64,000 bases of DNA, from the NCBI GenBank assembly GCA_015179025.1, contig WHUX01000118.1, positions 62,001 through 126,000 of the forward strand, read 5' to 3'. The DNA comes from Terfezia claveryi. Lineage: Eukaryota; Ascomycota; Pezizomycetes; Pezizales; Pezizaceae. Positions 23,674-34,509 of the stretch are shown here, one piece after another. A model generated the notes under the pieces. It saw only the letters and a list, made by a program, of their open reading frames with translations, did not search any database and was not told where the DNA came from. How positions within the stretch are numbered: the first letter of the stretch is position 1; the number at the start of each line of letters is the position of its first letter. Both the position numbers and the translations under genes were made by a program.

Positions 23674-24081
23674 CGTGGTGTCTCGATATATACTCCGGTC
23701 CCGCCGGAATTTGTATGGGAAAATAAGAAACCCTGTTACCAGCAGGTTTCTTATATCGCGAGTGCAACCAGACTATGATTATCCCTCATCATGCGAATTG
23801 TAGAGCGAAGAAGGGCAAAGCTCGCTTCGCCTTAACGAGTTTACACCACAATAAAGCATCCAAGGTGTTATTCTCCTTAACTACATCAGCTCTAGCAAAA
23901 TAGATTATTAGCCACTCTTCTGTCTGAAGCGTTATAATGCAATCGAGGGTTTCCATTCGCCTTTTATACCCCACTCAGACATTTCCTAGTTTTTCTTGTA
24001 TGTATCTTGATATAAGCAACCTCGTGTTATAAAAAACTCGCTGCCAATCCCGATGGGATTGCTTATATCGAGACACCACTG
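23674..24081. mobile_element. 408-bp TA-flanked inverted-repeat element
   Basis: The left end (gtggtgtctcgatata at 23675) and right end (tatatcgagacaccac, ending 24080) are inverted copies of about 16 bp. TA dinucleotides flank both ends (23672-23673 and 24082-24083), as expected for a Tc1/mariner-superfamily non-autonomous element. Inside is a separate hairpin (aagaaacc...ggtttctt, about 23724-23751). Its minus strand has a 61-codon frame (23789-23974) with no recognised motif. Confidence 0.65.
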
Positions 24082-24661
24082 TAATCCATAGTCTCATAGT
24101 ATATTGTATCCGTACATCGCTCAGCGGTTTTCGGTAAGATTCATATCGATTAGGGAACGTTTTCACTGCAGAAAACCTAATATCAAATTGGAATTGGATA
24201 GGATCTTTAAATTCTACGGAGTATTGACTAACCACATTATAGAACTGAGTATGGGTAGCTGCTATTACAGTACCTAGTGGTTCGGTCAACCTGTTTAGAA
24301 GTCGATTGGTATTGGTGAATTTATCAACCTATTGACAAATCGACATAATTGGTATAACAAAACATAACTGTCTGGTTCAGGAAGTGTCGGGGACGAATAA
24401 AACCTTTTTGATGCATGCAGCTGGACACGGTAATTCTGCATATGCACGGTGGACTTGGCCAACCAGAAAACCCCGTCCTGCCTGCTCTGTGGCCCGCAAA
24501 ATTGTTCATATGCACAATTGCACCAAGTCTCGTTTTATGGGCTTTCTGAACCAGCTGTAAATGCAACAGAGGAATAATGGGATTGTTATTCTAAATGAGG
24601 CTCAATTAACTCAATGGCCTGCGTAGGTACGGACGGTCGATGTGTCGATCTGATCACAGAC

Positions 24662-26294
24662 GGGACAAGACAAAGTCCGGCGCGCAGAATTTCAGGAAGA
24701 GAAGAGAAAGGTCTCCCGAGTAGGAAATAAATAAGTCAAAACTCCCATGTTGTCATTAACCGGCTATTGCCAGATGACCCCAGGAGCCTGACTGAAGTGC
24801 TCAATGCTCAAGTAGATGTACCTACTCGTCGCTAGCAGAAACACATACCACCATAAACCCTCGCCAGTAGAAAAGGGCCCTTAAGTAGAAGGAAAAGAAA
24901 AAAACCGCATCGCTGTTATCGCTCCGGTGAGAATCCTCTACTCCAGTGGTATTCTGTGGTTCGGAAGAGTGTCTTACCCGCTACAACCAGACTACGATTG
25001 CCCATGATTCAAGCTCAAGCTCCCTTGTTGTCTTCCTCGATCCAACGGCGCATTAGACCGGGTTTGTACTTCGTTGGAGCCGCATGGGATACTACGGCTT
25101 GTGCACGTGCTGATGGCGGAGCATTTGGGGAGTCCGGAAGAGGAGATGGCGACTTGTACTGAGGATTTCAGGGCGGTACCGCCGCCGCTGGCTCCCTACT
25201 TTTGCCCTTCCCCTTAAGTTCACATGGACTGGTTGCATCCGGGTGGATTTGGTTTCTGCCTTCGTGGACTTACTTGTGTGCTGGCGTTCGGTGTTGGTAA
25301 AAATACTGTTCGTGGTCGGTGGTGCTTGCCGGGTGGTGTTGCTGCTCTGCATACATGCGTGCTTTGGGGGGTCAGTAATGGTGGACACGCCATTGGATTT
25401 ACGCTCCCCTGCCTGAAGTTCTCATGATCCTCCGGAAGGCAGGGAGGTGATGCTCGTGACATGATTCCATTCTTCCTTCAAGTTTTTCCGCGTATTGAAA
25501 CCGGGGAAGGGAGTTTTTAAAAAGTAGTTGGACACTTTATCGGAAATTGCATTTTCGCAGACGGCATCTCTGTCGACTTCACCTGAGATCGCTAATGTGG
25601 TGATGTTTGGTTGCTGCCCTTGCTGGAGAGTCTGGAGTGTTTGGTCGCTGCCCTTGCTGGAGAGTCTGGAGGTGGCCTGGTAGCCGGGTCTTTAGTGGGG
25701 ATTTCGTCGATTCATCTTCCCTGGATTGTCTTTGCTCTTTCCCTTGCCCAGCATGTTGTCGGTGTCTTTGATGGTTGTTGTAGCCGTTTAAACTCCTCGA
25801 ATGTGGGGAGGCAGTTTCGTCGCTCCCGGTACTCGTCGCTCTATGTTGTCCGGTACAAAACTCGGTTTGCCGTAACTCCTCGAATGTGGGGGAGCGACCC
25901 GGTAGCAAATACGGTTGTCGTAGCAACTCCTCTACCGGTAGTGTGGGGGAGCGGCCAGACATGGGTTGTGATGTGGATTGGCTGTGGAGGCTGGCTGTAG
26001 AGGCTGTTGCTTTGCAGCTCCGCCGGGGTGCGGTGCTGCAGTGTGGGAGTTATCAGTATGGGGATTGGGCGGTCGAGTTGGTGATATCGGGCTGAGATTG
26101 CTGACGGTGGGGTAGGGAAGAATTGCAGGAGATCACGAAGTTCTGGGGCTCAAATACCGGGGAAAATTGAGGAAGAACGTCGCTGGGGATATATAACAAT
26201 TGGATATTTTTGAAGCCGTGGGCGAGCTCTTTCGAATGGTGCTGGTTGGGAGTCGGGAGACCCGCTATGTGTTATGGACCTTGATACCGTTATG
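24662..26294 (-). mobile_element. ORF1-only LINE derivative, copy C, with target duplication
   Basis: An insertion of 1633 bp bracketed by tgatcacagac at 24651-24661 and 26295-26305; the same site in ANK2 (about 19192-19203) is uninterrupted. On the minus strand it has a 5' leader, a frameshifted ORF1 (including MSGRSPTLPVEELL near 25962, a Pro/Gln-rich middle and RRWIEED near 25045), then the 3'-UTR block gtcattaaccggc (24753). No ORF2 is present, and the usual A-tail is absent at the 3' (left) end. It sits 268 bp upstream of the ANK3 start codon and may have displaced upstream control sequence. Confidence 0.65.
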
Positions 26295-26572
26295 TGATCA
26301 CAGACTTGGATAGCCTTGCTGGACAGAGTAGTAATATATGTTGTTTCTCCTCTGCCTCCAACTACAACTATTTCCTCCGTTCACTTTAACTGGGTACCGA
26401 AAGAGTTACGGAGGAAATCGATCAAAGCCTCTATTTAGAATAATCATTCCAGTCGACAACAAGAGGGAGTGAGCTGATTCCTGGATCACACAGAGCCGTC
26501 ACCGGATTGAAGTTGGCTGATTATATTATATACTCTACAGCTTTTCATACTCAACGCCATATCGCACCAGAC

Positions 26573-29255
26573 ATGAGCTTCGGGTTCGGAATCGGCGATA
26601 TTCTAGCCGTGTCTACACTCACTTTGAAGGTGTATAGTGCGTACAAGGACGCTCCTGAGGATTTCAGAAAAATCTCGCATGAGATAAAATCGCTACACAT
26701 CATCATCGATAGTCACAAGAACGAATTCCGAGACAAAACCCTGAATCTGGATGAAGAAAGGCAATTACGGGAAATACTTCAGGGATGTACCAATGTATTG
26801 GAGGACTTGGACAAGCTGCGCATCAAGTACATGAGCTTGGGGTCAGCACAGGGCTCAAGTGGGCAAGCCATTGACCGCATTAAATGGAGCCAGGAAAATA
26901 TTGTAAATTTGCGAGCAAGACTTACCTCGAATACCACATTACTCAACACATTCATTACGAGGTAAATCACCATGATGTACTATGGATGTCCCAGGCCTAA
27001 TGTTCTGGTTCTACAGTCGCACGCACGCCAAAATAAGTCGAGCACATAAGGAGATGGGTGAGGTGGTCACGGGGCAAGCCGAGTTGCTGAGCTCGATGGA
27101 GGAAATTAAAAACCATCTCTTTGCTGGCCTCCGCCGCAAAAACTCAACCATTTCGTTGCAATCAAATTCTTCCTTCACACCCAGTATAAAAACCAAAGAT
27201 GCAATGAAGCAACTTTGCAAACACCTCTACAAAGCTGGAATCAGAGCAGACATGATTCAAGGTCGAGAACTCCAAGCCACCTCCTTTTTCCAATCCCAAA
27301 ATATTCCCCCGGTGCTTGTTCCCCTAACAACGGGTTCTGAAGTTCAGAAAGAAGAGTTATCGGAGGAGGGAAAAGAAAAAGGCAAAAACAAAGGGATTAC
27401 TACCCGTGGGCTGCTGTCAAATATAGCTGTAGCAATGGGTTTCAGACAGGGCGTGCAGCCTTTGTTGGCGAACGTTGCAAATGTCGAGACCGTGCCAAAC
27501 GTTTTTGGAATATCACCACTTGATACGGCAGCTGTGGTGCGGCTGCTATTGGACAAGGAAGCCAATATTGAGGCCACGAGTACCGATGATAGATCCACAG
27601 CGCTTCATTCTGCAGCATATTCTGGACATGCAGACGTGGTGAGGCTGCTATTGGAGAAGGGCGCCAATATTGAGGCCACGAGAAGCGATGAGGGTACCAC
27701 AGCGCTTCATTCTGCAGCATATTCTGGACATGCAGATGTGGTGAGGCTGCTATTGGAGAAGGGTGCCAATATTGAGGCCACGGCAAGCAGTAACGGTTCC
27801 ACAGCGCTTCATTCTGCAGCATATTCTGGACATGCAGACGTGGTGAGGCTGCTATTGGAGAAGGGCGCCAATATTCAGGCTGCGACAAGCAGTGGGGGTT
27901 CCACAGCGCTTCATTCTGCAGCATATTCTGGACATGCAGACGTGGTGAGGCTGCTACTGGAGAAGGGTGCCAATATTGAGGCCACGGCAAGCAATACTGG
28001 ATCCACAGCGCTTCATTCTGCAGCATATTTTGGACATGCAGACGTGGTGAGGCTGCTATTGGAGAAGGGCGCCAATATTGAGGCCACGAGAAGCGATGAG
28101 GGTACCACAGCGCTTCATTCTGCAGCATATTCTGGACATGCAGATGTGGTGAGGCTGCTATTGGAGAAGGGTGCCAATATTGAGGCCACGGCAAGCAGTA
28201 ACGGTTCCACAGCGCTTCATTCTGCAGCATATTCTGGACATGCAGACGTGGTGAGGCTGCTATTGGAGAAGGGTGCCAATATTGAGGCCACGGCAAGCTA
28301 TAATGGATCCACAGCGCTTCATTCTGCAGCATATTCTGGACATGCAGACGTGGTGAGGCTGCTACTGGAGAAGGGTGCCAATATTGAGGCCACGGCAAGC
28401 AATAATGGATCCACAGCGCTTTATTCTGCAGCATATTCTGGGCATGCGGACGTGGTGAGGCTGCTATTGGAGAAGGGTGCCAATATTGAGGCCTCGAGAA
28501 GCGATGAGGGTTCCACAGCGCTTCATTCTGCAGCATATTTTGGACATGCAGACGTGGTGAGGCTGCTATTGGAGAAGGGAGCCAATATTCAGGCTGCGAC
28601 AAGCAGTGAGGGTTCCACAGCGCTTCATTCTGCAGCATATTCTGGACATGCAGACGTGGTGAGGCTGCTATTGGAGAAGGGAGCCAATATTGAGGCCATG
28701 AAAAGCAGTAACGGTTCCACAGCGCTTCAATCCGCAGCATATTCTGGACATGCAGACGTGGTGAGGCTGCTATTGGAGAAGGGCGCCAATATTGAGGCCA
28801 CGAGAAGCGATAATGAATCCACAGCGCTTCATTCTGCAGCATATTCTGGGCATGTAGGCGTGGTGAGGCTGCTATTGGAGAAGGGCGCCAATATTGAGGT
28901 CACGACAGGCGATAGTGGAACGACAGCGCTTCATTGCGCAGTATCAACTCTACAGACAGAAGTCGTACGGTTACTATTGGAGAAGGGTGCGAACATACAT
29001 TCGACGACCACGCAAGCGCACACAGCCCTACATTTAGTATTTGTCCCCGTAACACATTATTGGCGCAAGATCAGGGACTCAAAGCAACTTGTACCAACAA
29101 TCACATTACTTCTCGCCCATGGGTCCAATATTTTGCAGAAGAACGACCTTGGTCAAACCCCACTTGATCTGGCAGAAATTGGTGGGCATTCCGATGCCAA
29201 ATCTCTCTTTCTACGGTACATTAAAGAACATAACCTCAAAGAGCCAGAGGCCTAA
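26573..29255 (+). CDS. ANK3: fungal N-terminal domain plus ankyrin array
   Basis: Exons 26573-26961 and 27017-29255 (55-nt phase-2 intron GTAAAT...CTACAG) give about 875 residues. The N-terminal domain starts MSFGFGIGDILAVSTLTLKV. The frame is open 22 codons further upstream to ATG 26507, but 26573 is chosen because it is the start shared with ANK1 and ANK2. The linker carries extra residues (AKISRAHKEMGEVVTGQAEL) and no P-loop. About 16 ankyrin repeats follow, the most uniform of the three arrays (HSAAYSGHADVVRLLLEKG almost invariant). The inter-repeat loops vary: RSDEG, ASSNG, TSSGG, ASYNG. A TATA-like tatattatatac precedes the start at about 26520. The 1.6-kb LINE insertion lies just upstream. 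Confidence 0.85.
27525..29010 (+). repeat. 102-bp tandem repeat array (ANK3 ankyrin repeats)
   Basis: Fourteen or so units of 102 bp. Two adjacent units containing gatgagggtaccacagcgct and agcagtaacggttccacagc (about 27687-27803) recur essentially unchanged 408 bp downstream (about 28095-28211), a four-unit periodicity like that in ANK1. Confidence 0.9.
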
Positions 29256-29734
29256 CCAGGCTTGTGTACCCGGGCAGGCAGCAATACCTAGGTATGTACC
29301 AATGTGGTTCCAAATGAGCCGATGAGCATGAACCTAAGTAGAGGCAGGTATCCAGCTATGGTCGAGCGAGGCAGACAAACGGGGTTGGAGGTGGAGACGC
29401 AGGACACAACGGAGGAGTTAGGCGAAGTTTTGTTCCTAAATACTTTGTTTTTCTAGATCTTGTTTCATCTTGTAAATGTATAATAAAGTCATTCTGTATC
29501 GTATCTTTCTCCCGGGCCACCTGAGAGAATATCCGCAAGTGGCTGGCTGGCTCATGGTCCGGGCCCCTTGCGAGAGGCCATACTCATTACTCCTTTGCGA
29601 GATCTGTTAACTTTCTCGTAACTGGCTTTACGCAAGCCGGGAGAAAGGTTACATTGGCCTGCACGAAGGTCATTGATAGCTGAGTCCAGGAGGGAACATG
29701 CTGCATTCAGTGATACTTGATACTGGCGGGCAAC

Positions 29735-29945
29735 CCAACTTCATATGCATACCGCAACGGTGGCAGATGGGGAACTCCAAGCTATGCATCTGGCCCTCAG
29801 CACGGAGGCCTCGGGAATGGTCGCAATCCTGTCCGACTCACGGGCTGCAGTCCAGACAGTCTTGAACATGAGCAAGGGAGCACCGCCGAGGTCAGGGATC
29901 GAGGCCACTCGCAAGACGTGCGTTCTTAATCACAGCTATAGGATG
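29735..29945 (+). pseudogene. LINE RNase H domain relic
   Basis: The frame reads TATVADGELQAMHLALS, then AILSDSRAAVQTVLNMSKG and PPRSGIEA, matching the RNase H domain of fungal LINE ORF2 (acidic residues in DGELQA and LSDSRAA). It is cut on the right by the pogo terminal repeat at 29965. The rest of that ORF2 is not found here. Confidence 0.75.
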
Positions 29946-29964
29946 GGTCCGGAGCCATACCGTA

Positions 29965-32150
29965 TTAATTCGCGAGTAAGAATGCTGTCTTACTAATAAA
30001 CGGGCGGTCGGAGGGGCCTTAAATTTACTGTCTTATATACGATACTAGCTTAAACACGGGGTACTTTCTTATAAAAGAAGGGGGGGGGGGACAAAAAAAA
30101 GCCGGAACAAAAAAAACATTCCGGAACAACATCGACAGTAGCATAATTGATATCTTTTTACACGATCTCCTCTCCAAGCGTAATTGTAGCATATTGGGCA
30201 GCCTCTTCTTCAGTAATATAATCTCCATGCTCATTGTCACTTCCATCCGCTTCCTCCTCATCATCCACAATTTCAAGGTCAGAACTTTCATCCTCCGTGT
30301 CTGTTGGCAGGTTGGGTTGGTCTTCAGACTCAGGAAGTAGTTTCCAATCAGGGACTGTATAGTTTGATAATATTCCTTCAATATGGATCTCCGAGTCTGC
30401 CGCGCCATCGATTGGGACAGTAATTCCACATTTGCGAAATGAGTAGGTCTAAGGGGTATTAGCTAAGATACATGCAGGAGGATTTATAAGGTTGAGCTTA
30501 CAATCATATCACGGTTGGCAGATACGTGCTTGACCTACTGCTTGTTTTGCCTTCTTTTTCTCCACAGCTTGAGCTCGCTTTAGATCTGCTGCAGCTTACT
30601 TCTTATATAACCTAGCCAAAGTTTTTCTATTAATTACTTCACTATAACCCTTCCCAATATGCTTCTTATCCTTAAGAGCCGCCAACTTTACTGTTTCCTG
30701 CCATTTACTAAAGGTAACTCGTTCAAGGTCTTGATCCTTATCTGCCGCAATCCCAAAGTACTCTAACTATTCAATAATATCCAAAAGCTCTGCTTTATTC
30801 ATAGGACCCTTCCCTTTTAATAATAGCTTAGCCTGTTGGGTATGGCAGAGAAGATTACTTGAGTTCTTTGGAGTTGCAATTGTTATAGTAGGGAGAGGTG
30901 ATAAAAGATCTGAGATATGTCTATGCAAAATATTATCTAGTACATATTAGGCATTAAATGAAATTAAACCTATATCATGCTATTTTGCTATAATATTCTC
31001 TTCTGTATATGTCATCTTTTAAGTCAACTAATAATAGAAGAAAATTCCTCTTTTAAATAGAAAAAAATGAAAAACAAGTTATTCAATCTACTACCTTCCC
31101 ATATGCCTTCTATAATAGAGAAAAGAAACTAATATCTAAAGGCTGAAGTAAATAAGTACTATATAGGAGTAAATAGTATGGCTTAATATTAACTTCATTA
31201 TAATACTTAATGAATTCCAAAGTAATATATAAATCATATCCATCGATAATCAAAAGGTAGTAGAGTGATATTATAGTAATTTATAGCTTTGTTATTTAAT
31301 CAAAGTACTTAAACTATTCTATTCCTAGTTTTTGACTTATTTACTTTTTTGAAGAAATTGTAAATAGGTACTCTACTACTTCAAAATCTTTCTTTAGATA
31401 CTAATACTATCCTATATATTTTTTTACTCTCTTATAGATAATTAATAGTAGTAATACTATTCTATTTCTACAAATTGTCTCAATAACTATAATTAGCTCT
31501 CAATTTCTATCTTGTGTAAGTTTGCCAATTATTTCTCTTCCTCTATCTACAAATAACTTTATATTGATCTGACTTACCCATTATAAAGCCTTTTTTATCC
31601 ATCTTAAACTATATATTTTCTAGAATATTAAATTTTTAGATAAGTCTATCTAGCTTTTGAAAGTGATTAGCTATGATTTTAGAATCACTAGCTTTAATAT
31701 GTTTTTTATTGAATACAAAGGAGAACTTAGTAACTAAATTCAGATGTTGGTTAAGAAATCTAATAATTCAATTCTTACTTATAACTTGATCTAGATTATC
31801 AGGTTGATTTTATAGGATTATAACTGTTTCTTGTATATATTCAATTTAGGATAAAAAGCCTGCAAGCTCTAGCTAATATATCTATTATACAATCATATAC
31901 TCCTCTACTGCTATTACTAGTTGCTGGCCTTCATATGCTACTACTCTGGTTTTTCCTTTATAAAAATGATATTGTAGGGTAGTATAGTATATAATACTAT
32001 TAATAGTAGTAGCCTTATAGATCGATAGGTAGAGTCTAGATTGTAGTCCTTTAAGTACATAAGCTATGGATAACTCCTTTTGATCCACTGACTTGAGCTT
32101 TCTAGACTTTATTCGACCCATTTCCTACTTTCGATAGGCTATTTAGCCCT
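29965..32150 (-). mobile_element. Pogo-like DNA transposon, copy 2, heavily decayed
   Basis: In minus orientation the 3' inverted repeat is at 29965-29992 (same sequence as copy 1 with about one difference), bordered by TA at 29963. The transposase C-terminus lies at about 30160-30430: SEIHIEGI, NYTVPDWKLLPESEDQ, EDESSDLEIVDDEEEADG, YITEEEAAQYATITLGEEIV. The 5' part (32121-31885) keeps a degraded helix-turn-helix region ending VVAYEGQQLVIAVEE. The middle (30800-31900) is very AT-rich with many stops, a pattern that suggests C-to-T mutation. A 5' inverted repeat was not found. Not functional. Confidence 0.65.
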
Positions 32151-32159
32151 CAAAAGAAT

Positions 32160-32862
32160 TTAGCTAATATTCCATATTATTGGCAGGTTATATATACCAG
32201 TCGTCTGATTCTCCGTTAAATTCAATGCTCTAAGTAGTCAAACCTGAGGACGAAGTGTTATTGAACCGTAAACTCCAGCGTTGCCCCCGCTTGCCCCGCA
32301 ATTGTTGGTCGTAGACCCCTGTCGCTACCCTTGTCACTAGCGCGTGGGGGCTGATCTACATCCCGGTGGTGATCGGCATCCCAAGGATGGATGGTACTTC
32401 GCCTACCTATACCGCCACTAGCTGGACGTTGAAAGCAATTTTCAATGGCTTCTATTTATTGATTTATTTATCCATCATTAATTGTACATAGTTAGCTCTG
32501 GAGGAAGAAGAGGGAGAAGAGTTTGAGGGGGACGCGGGCAGTCTACCTTATAGGATCTGGGTTGCGAGATGCAAGGACTACGAAACTCCTTACCATTCAT
32601 CTTGTTGTTCTTGCCAGCTGAGCGTGGTGGTTGATCGCGGCATTGAATGTGAACTCAACAAGATGAATGCACTTAAAGGTAGTCTTCGCTCTGTCTCGGT
32701 TGCGCTGGCTGTGGTAGGATGTCTCCGCTGGCTGGGTTCACAAGGTGTGGGGGACATAATAGTTAGGGGACAAACGATGCGGATGCGAGTGGGAAGGTTG
32801 TAGGCCAGGGTTGCCACGGTCACTTGTCCATTTTGTAATATAGAAAAAAAAAGAGGCAAGTA
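32160..32862. other. Unassigned stretch
   Basis: No coding motif is recognised. A perfect 14-bp inverted repeat (cattcatcttgttg at 32594-32607 and caacaagatgaatg at 32656-32669) could form a hairpin. The A-run at 32845-32853 precedes the LINE relic. Confidence 0.35.
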
Positions 32863-32864
32863 TT

Positions 32865-33590
32865 GATGGCACCCTCATCGAACTCGCGGACTCCAAAAAT
32901 AAGGATTTCCTGGGTCAGAGCCTCAGAGGCCACGTCGGCATCGAAATCAACGAGAAGGCGGACCAGAGGGCGTCCTACGAGTCATGCCTGGGACCAGGAC
33001 GCACAGCAACGCACGGGGGCGTACGCGCTGCCTTTAGGGCGGCCCTAATAGGGCCGTCCGGAAGGAGGCGATGCGGACCTCAGAAGAGCTGGCTGCATTA
33101 TATCGGCAAATCGGGCACCGGGCATGCAGTTGCGGTCACCCGACAGAGGATGCGCGGCACATCACGTTCGAATGCCCACGATTCGGACGGGAAAGGAGCC
33201 CTCCTACTGGGAAGCAAGAAGACATGGGGAGAGCTAGACATGGGGAGAGCTGGACAAGGCGGAGTGGAGGAAGGAAGGGGAGAAGGTCTTTGAGGCAACA
33301 GAGGCGTTTCTTCGGATTCCTCTATAGATAACAAGCTCACCTAAGCAGGTTTTGTTTTACTAGTACCGATTTCTTTTTTTTTTTTTTTCTACGGTTTATT
33401 AGGTTTATTTTACGAATTCCCTGTTTGCGGTTTTCTTTTAAGAATCCCCTTAGCTCCTGGTGAGTCTCCCCCTGTTTATTTGTATTTAGCGCGGACCTGG
33501 CAGATTAACTTGCCGGGTGGCTCATCAGCATATGAGTAATGAGTATTAAAAATAAATAATAAAAAATAAAAATAAAAAATTCTTTCTTAG
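32865..33590 (+). mobile_element. LINE ORF2 C-terminus plus 3' UTR (5'-truncated)
   Basis: Codes GHVGIEINEKADQRASYES (end of RNase H), TATHGGVRAAFRAAL, then in another frame CSCGHPTEDARHITFECPRF (33127-33186), the terminal Cys/His motif of the family, and finally RFFGFLYR with a stop at 33329-33331. The 3' UTR has gcggacctggcagattaact (33491) and ends catatgagtaatgagtatta plus an A-rich tail. At least one frameshift separates the parts. It gives the clearest view of the LINE C-terminus in the window. Confidence 0.75.
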
Positions 33591-33594
33591 TATT

Positions 33595-34490
33595 GACTAC
33601 GTCCATTAAAAAATATCGGACTAATCTCCATAATTAGTGAAGAAGGGAATCATGCTAGTCGTTTCTGATGCATCGTTATCGCTAGCAAATTCTGTTAAAT
33701 GAAGCTAGGCTTCCCAATCGTCCTATAGATAGTTAATGTAGGCTCGCAGATATTTCTCCAACAATGGCACACATTCACTTAGTTTACCTATCAATAGCCT
33801 GCCGAAACCCCGCTTTCTTATATATCTCCACGCACATCCTGTAACAAGTAGTTATTGCTCTCTAAGACTCGAGCGAAAGTTCTGTAGCGCTAGGTTCTAC
33901 GATACTCAATAAATGTCTACATTCCTCGCACCTTTTTACGTGCACCCAGTTAGGCCCGAGCAGGTGATTATAACCCCAAATATCGTTATTCCGACAGATA
34001 TCACCGTGATCCTAGTTCGCCCCTAACATACCAATCAACATGTCTTCCTCAAGTAATTCCTACTACAACATCAAACTAGAGATACAAAGAGAACCCATGG
34101 TGGTATCGGAGGTAGACATGTTGCGTACTGGAGACTATATAAGTCACGCAACAAAGTGTTATGAACCGAGGTAGGATATGATGGATAGCAATTGTGAGGG
34201 AATGAGCGATACGAAATGTTAGCCAAGTGAGGAAGAGATTATGGAAATAAGCTATATGAAAGTGTGGGACTCGTCAGAGTTGGGTATTAGAGCTTTATGA
34301 GATTGTTGTTGGGAGCAATAGTAAAAGATACCACCGGTGCGGTATGGTTTGCAATTTCAGGGTAACAGGGAGAATGCGGAAGTGAGTGAGCACGGCAAGG
34401 TCGACAGGGTTAAGCAGGTGTACGGACAAGGATGGGAGATGTAGTCCGAGCTACGCTCAAATAATTGCGTAGAGATAGATATATTCATAA
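33595..34490. other. No recognisable gene
   Basis: Only short frames without motifs. Nothing recognisable as RNA or element ends. Confidence 0.4.
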
Positions 34491-34509
34491 AACAACTATT
34501 TTGGCGTGA

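Larger units (their letters stand above)
18900..23680 (+). repeat. Segmental duplication unit 2 (carries ANK2)
   Basis: Upstream DNA from about 18920 (gtctcatagtatattgtatc, gattcatatcgattaggga) matches 24090-24360 in unit 3. The coding region, the ~500 bp after it, and the LINE 3' UTR plus the cctctgggag block at 23465-23640 match unit 1 (to about 17150). The two offsets between start codons are 9621 bp (ANK1 to ANK2) and 7104 bp (ANK2 to ANK3). Confidence 0.65.
24090..29640 (+). repeat. Segmental duplication unit 3 (carries ANK3)
   Basis: Matches unit 2 upstream of the gene (24090-24660), is split by the 1.6-kb insertion at 24662-26294, then continues (26295-26572, coding region, 29256-29640). 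Downstream landmarks such as ccgggccccttgcgaga (about 29560) also occur in unit 1 (13701). Confidence 0.6.

Noticed and set aside
27442..28842. 466-codon open frame on the minus strand across the ANK3 repeats (and similar ones at 10895-11860, 11918-12370, 12357-12959, 21366-21992)
   Set aside because: The repeat unit is a multiple of three and free of stops in these frames, so every antisense copy stays open. The translations are periodic shadows of the ankyrin units (HVQNMLQNEALW...) with no domain of their own.
10850..29010. CRISPR-like array
   Set aside because: The regular 102-bp repeats are coding ankyrin units in a eukaryotic gene, without spacers.
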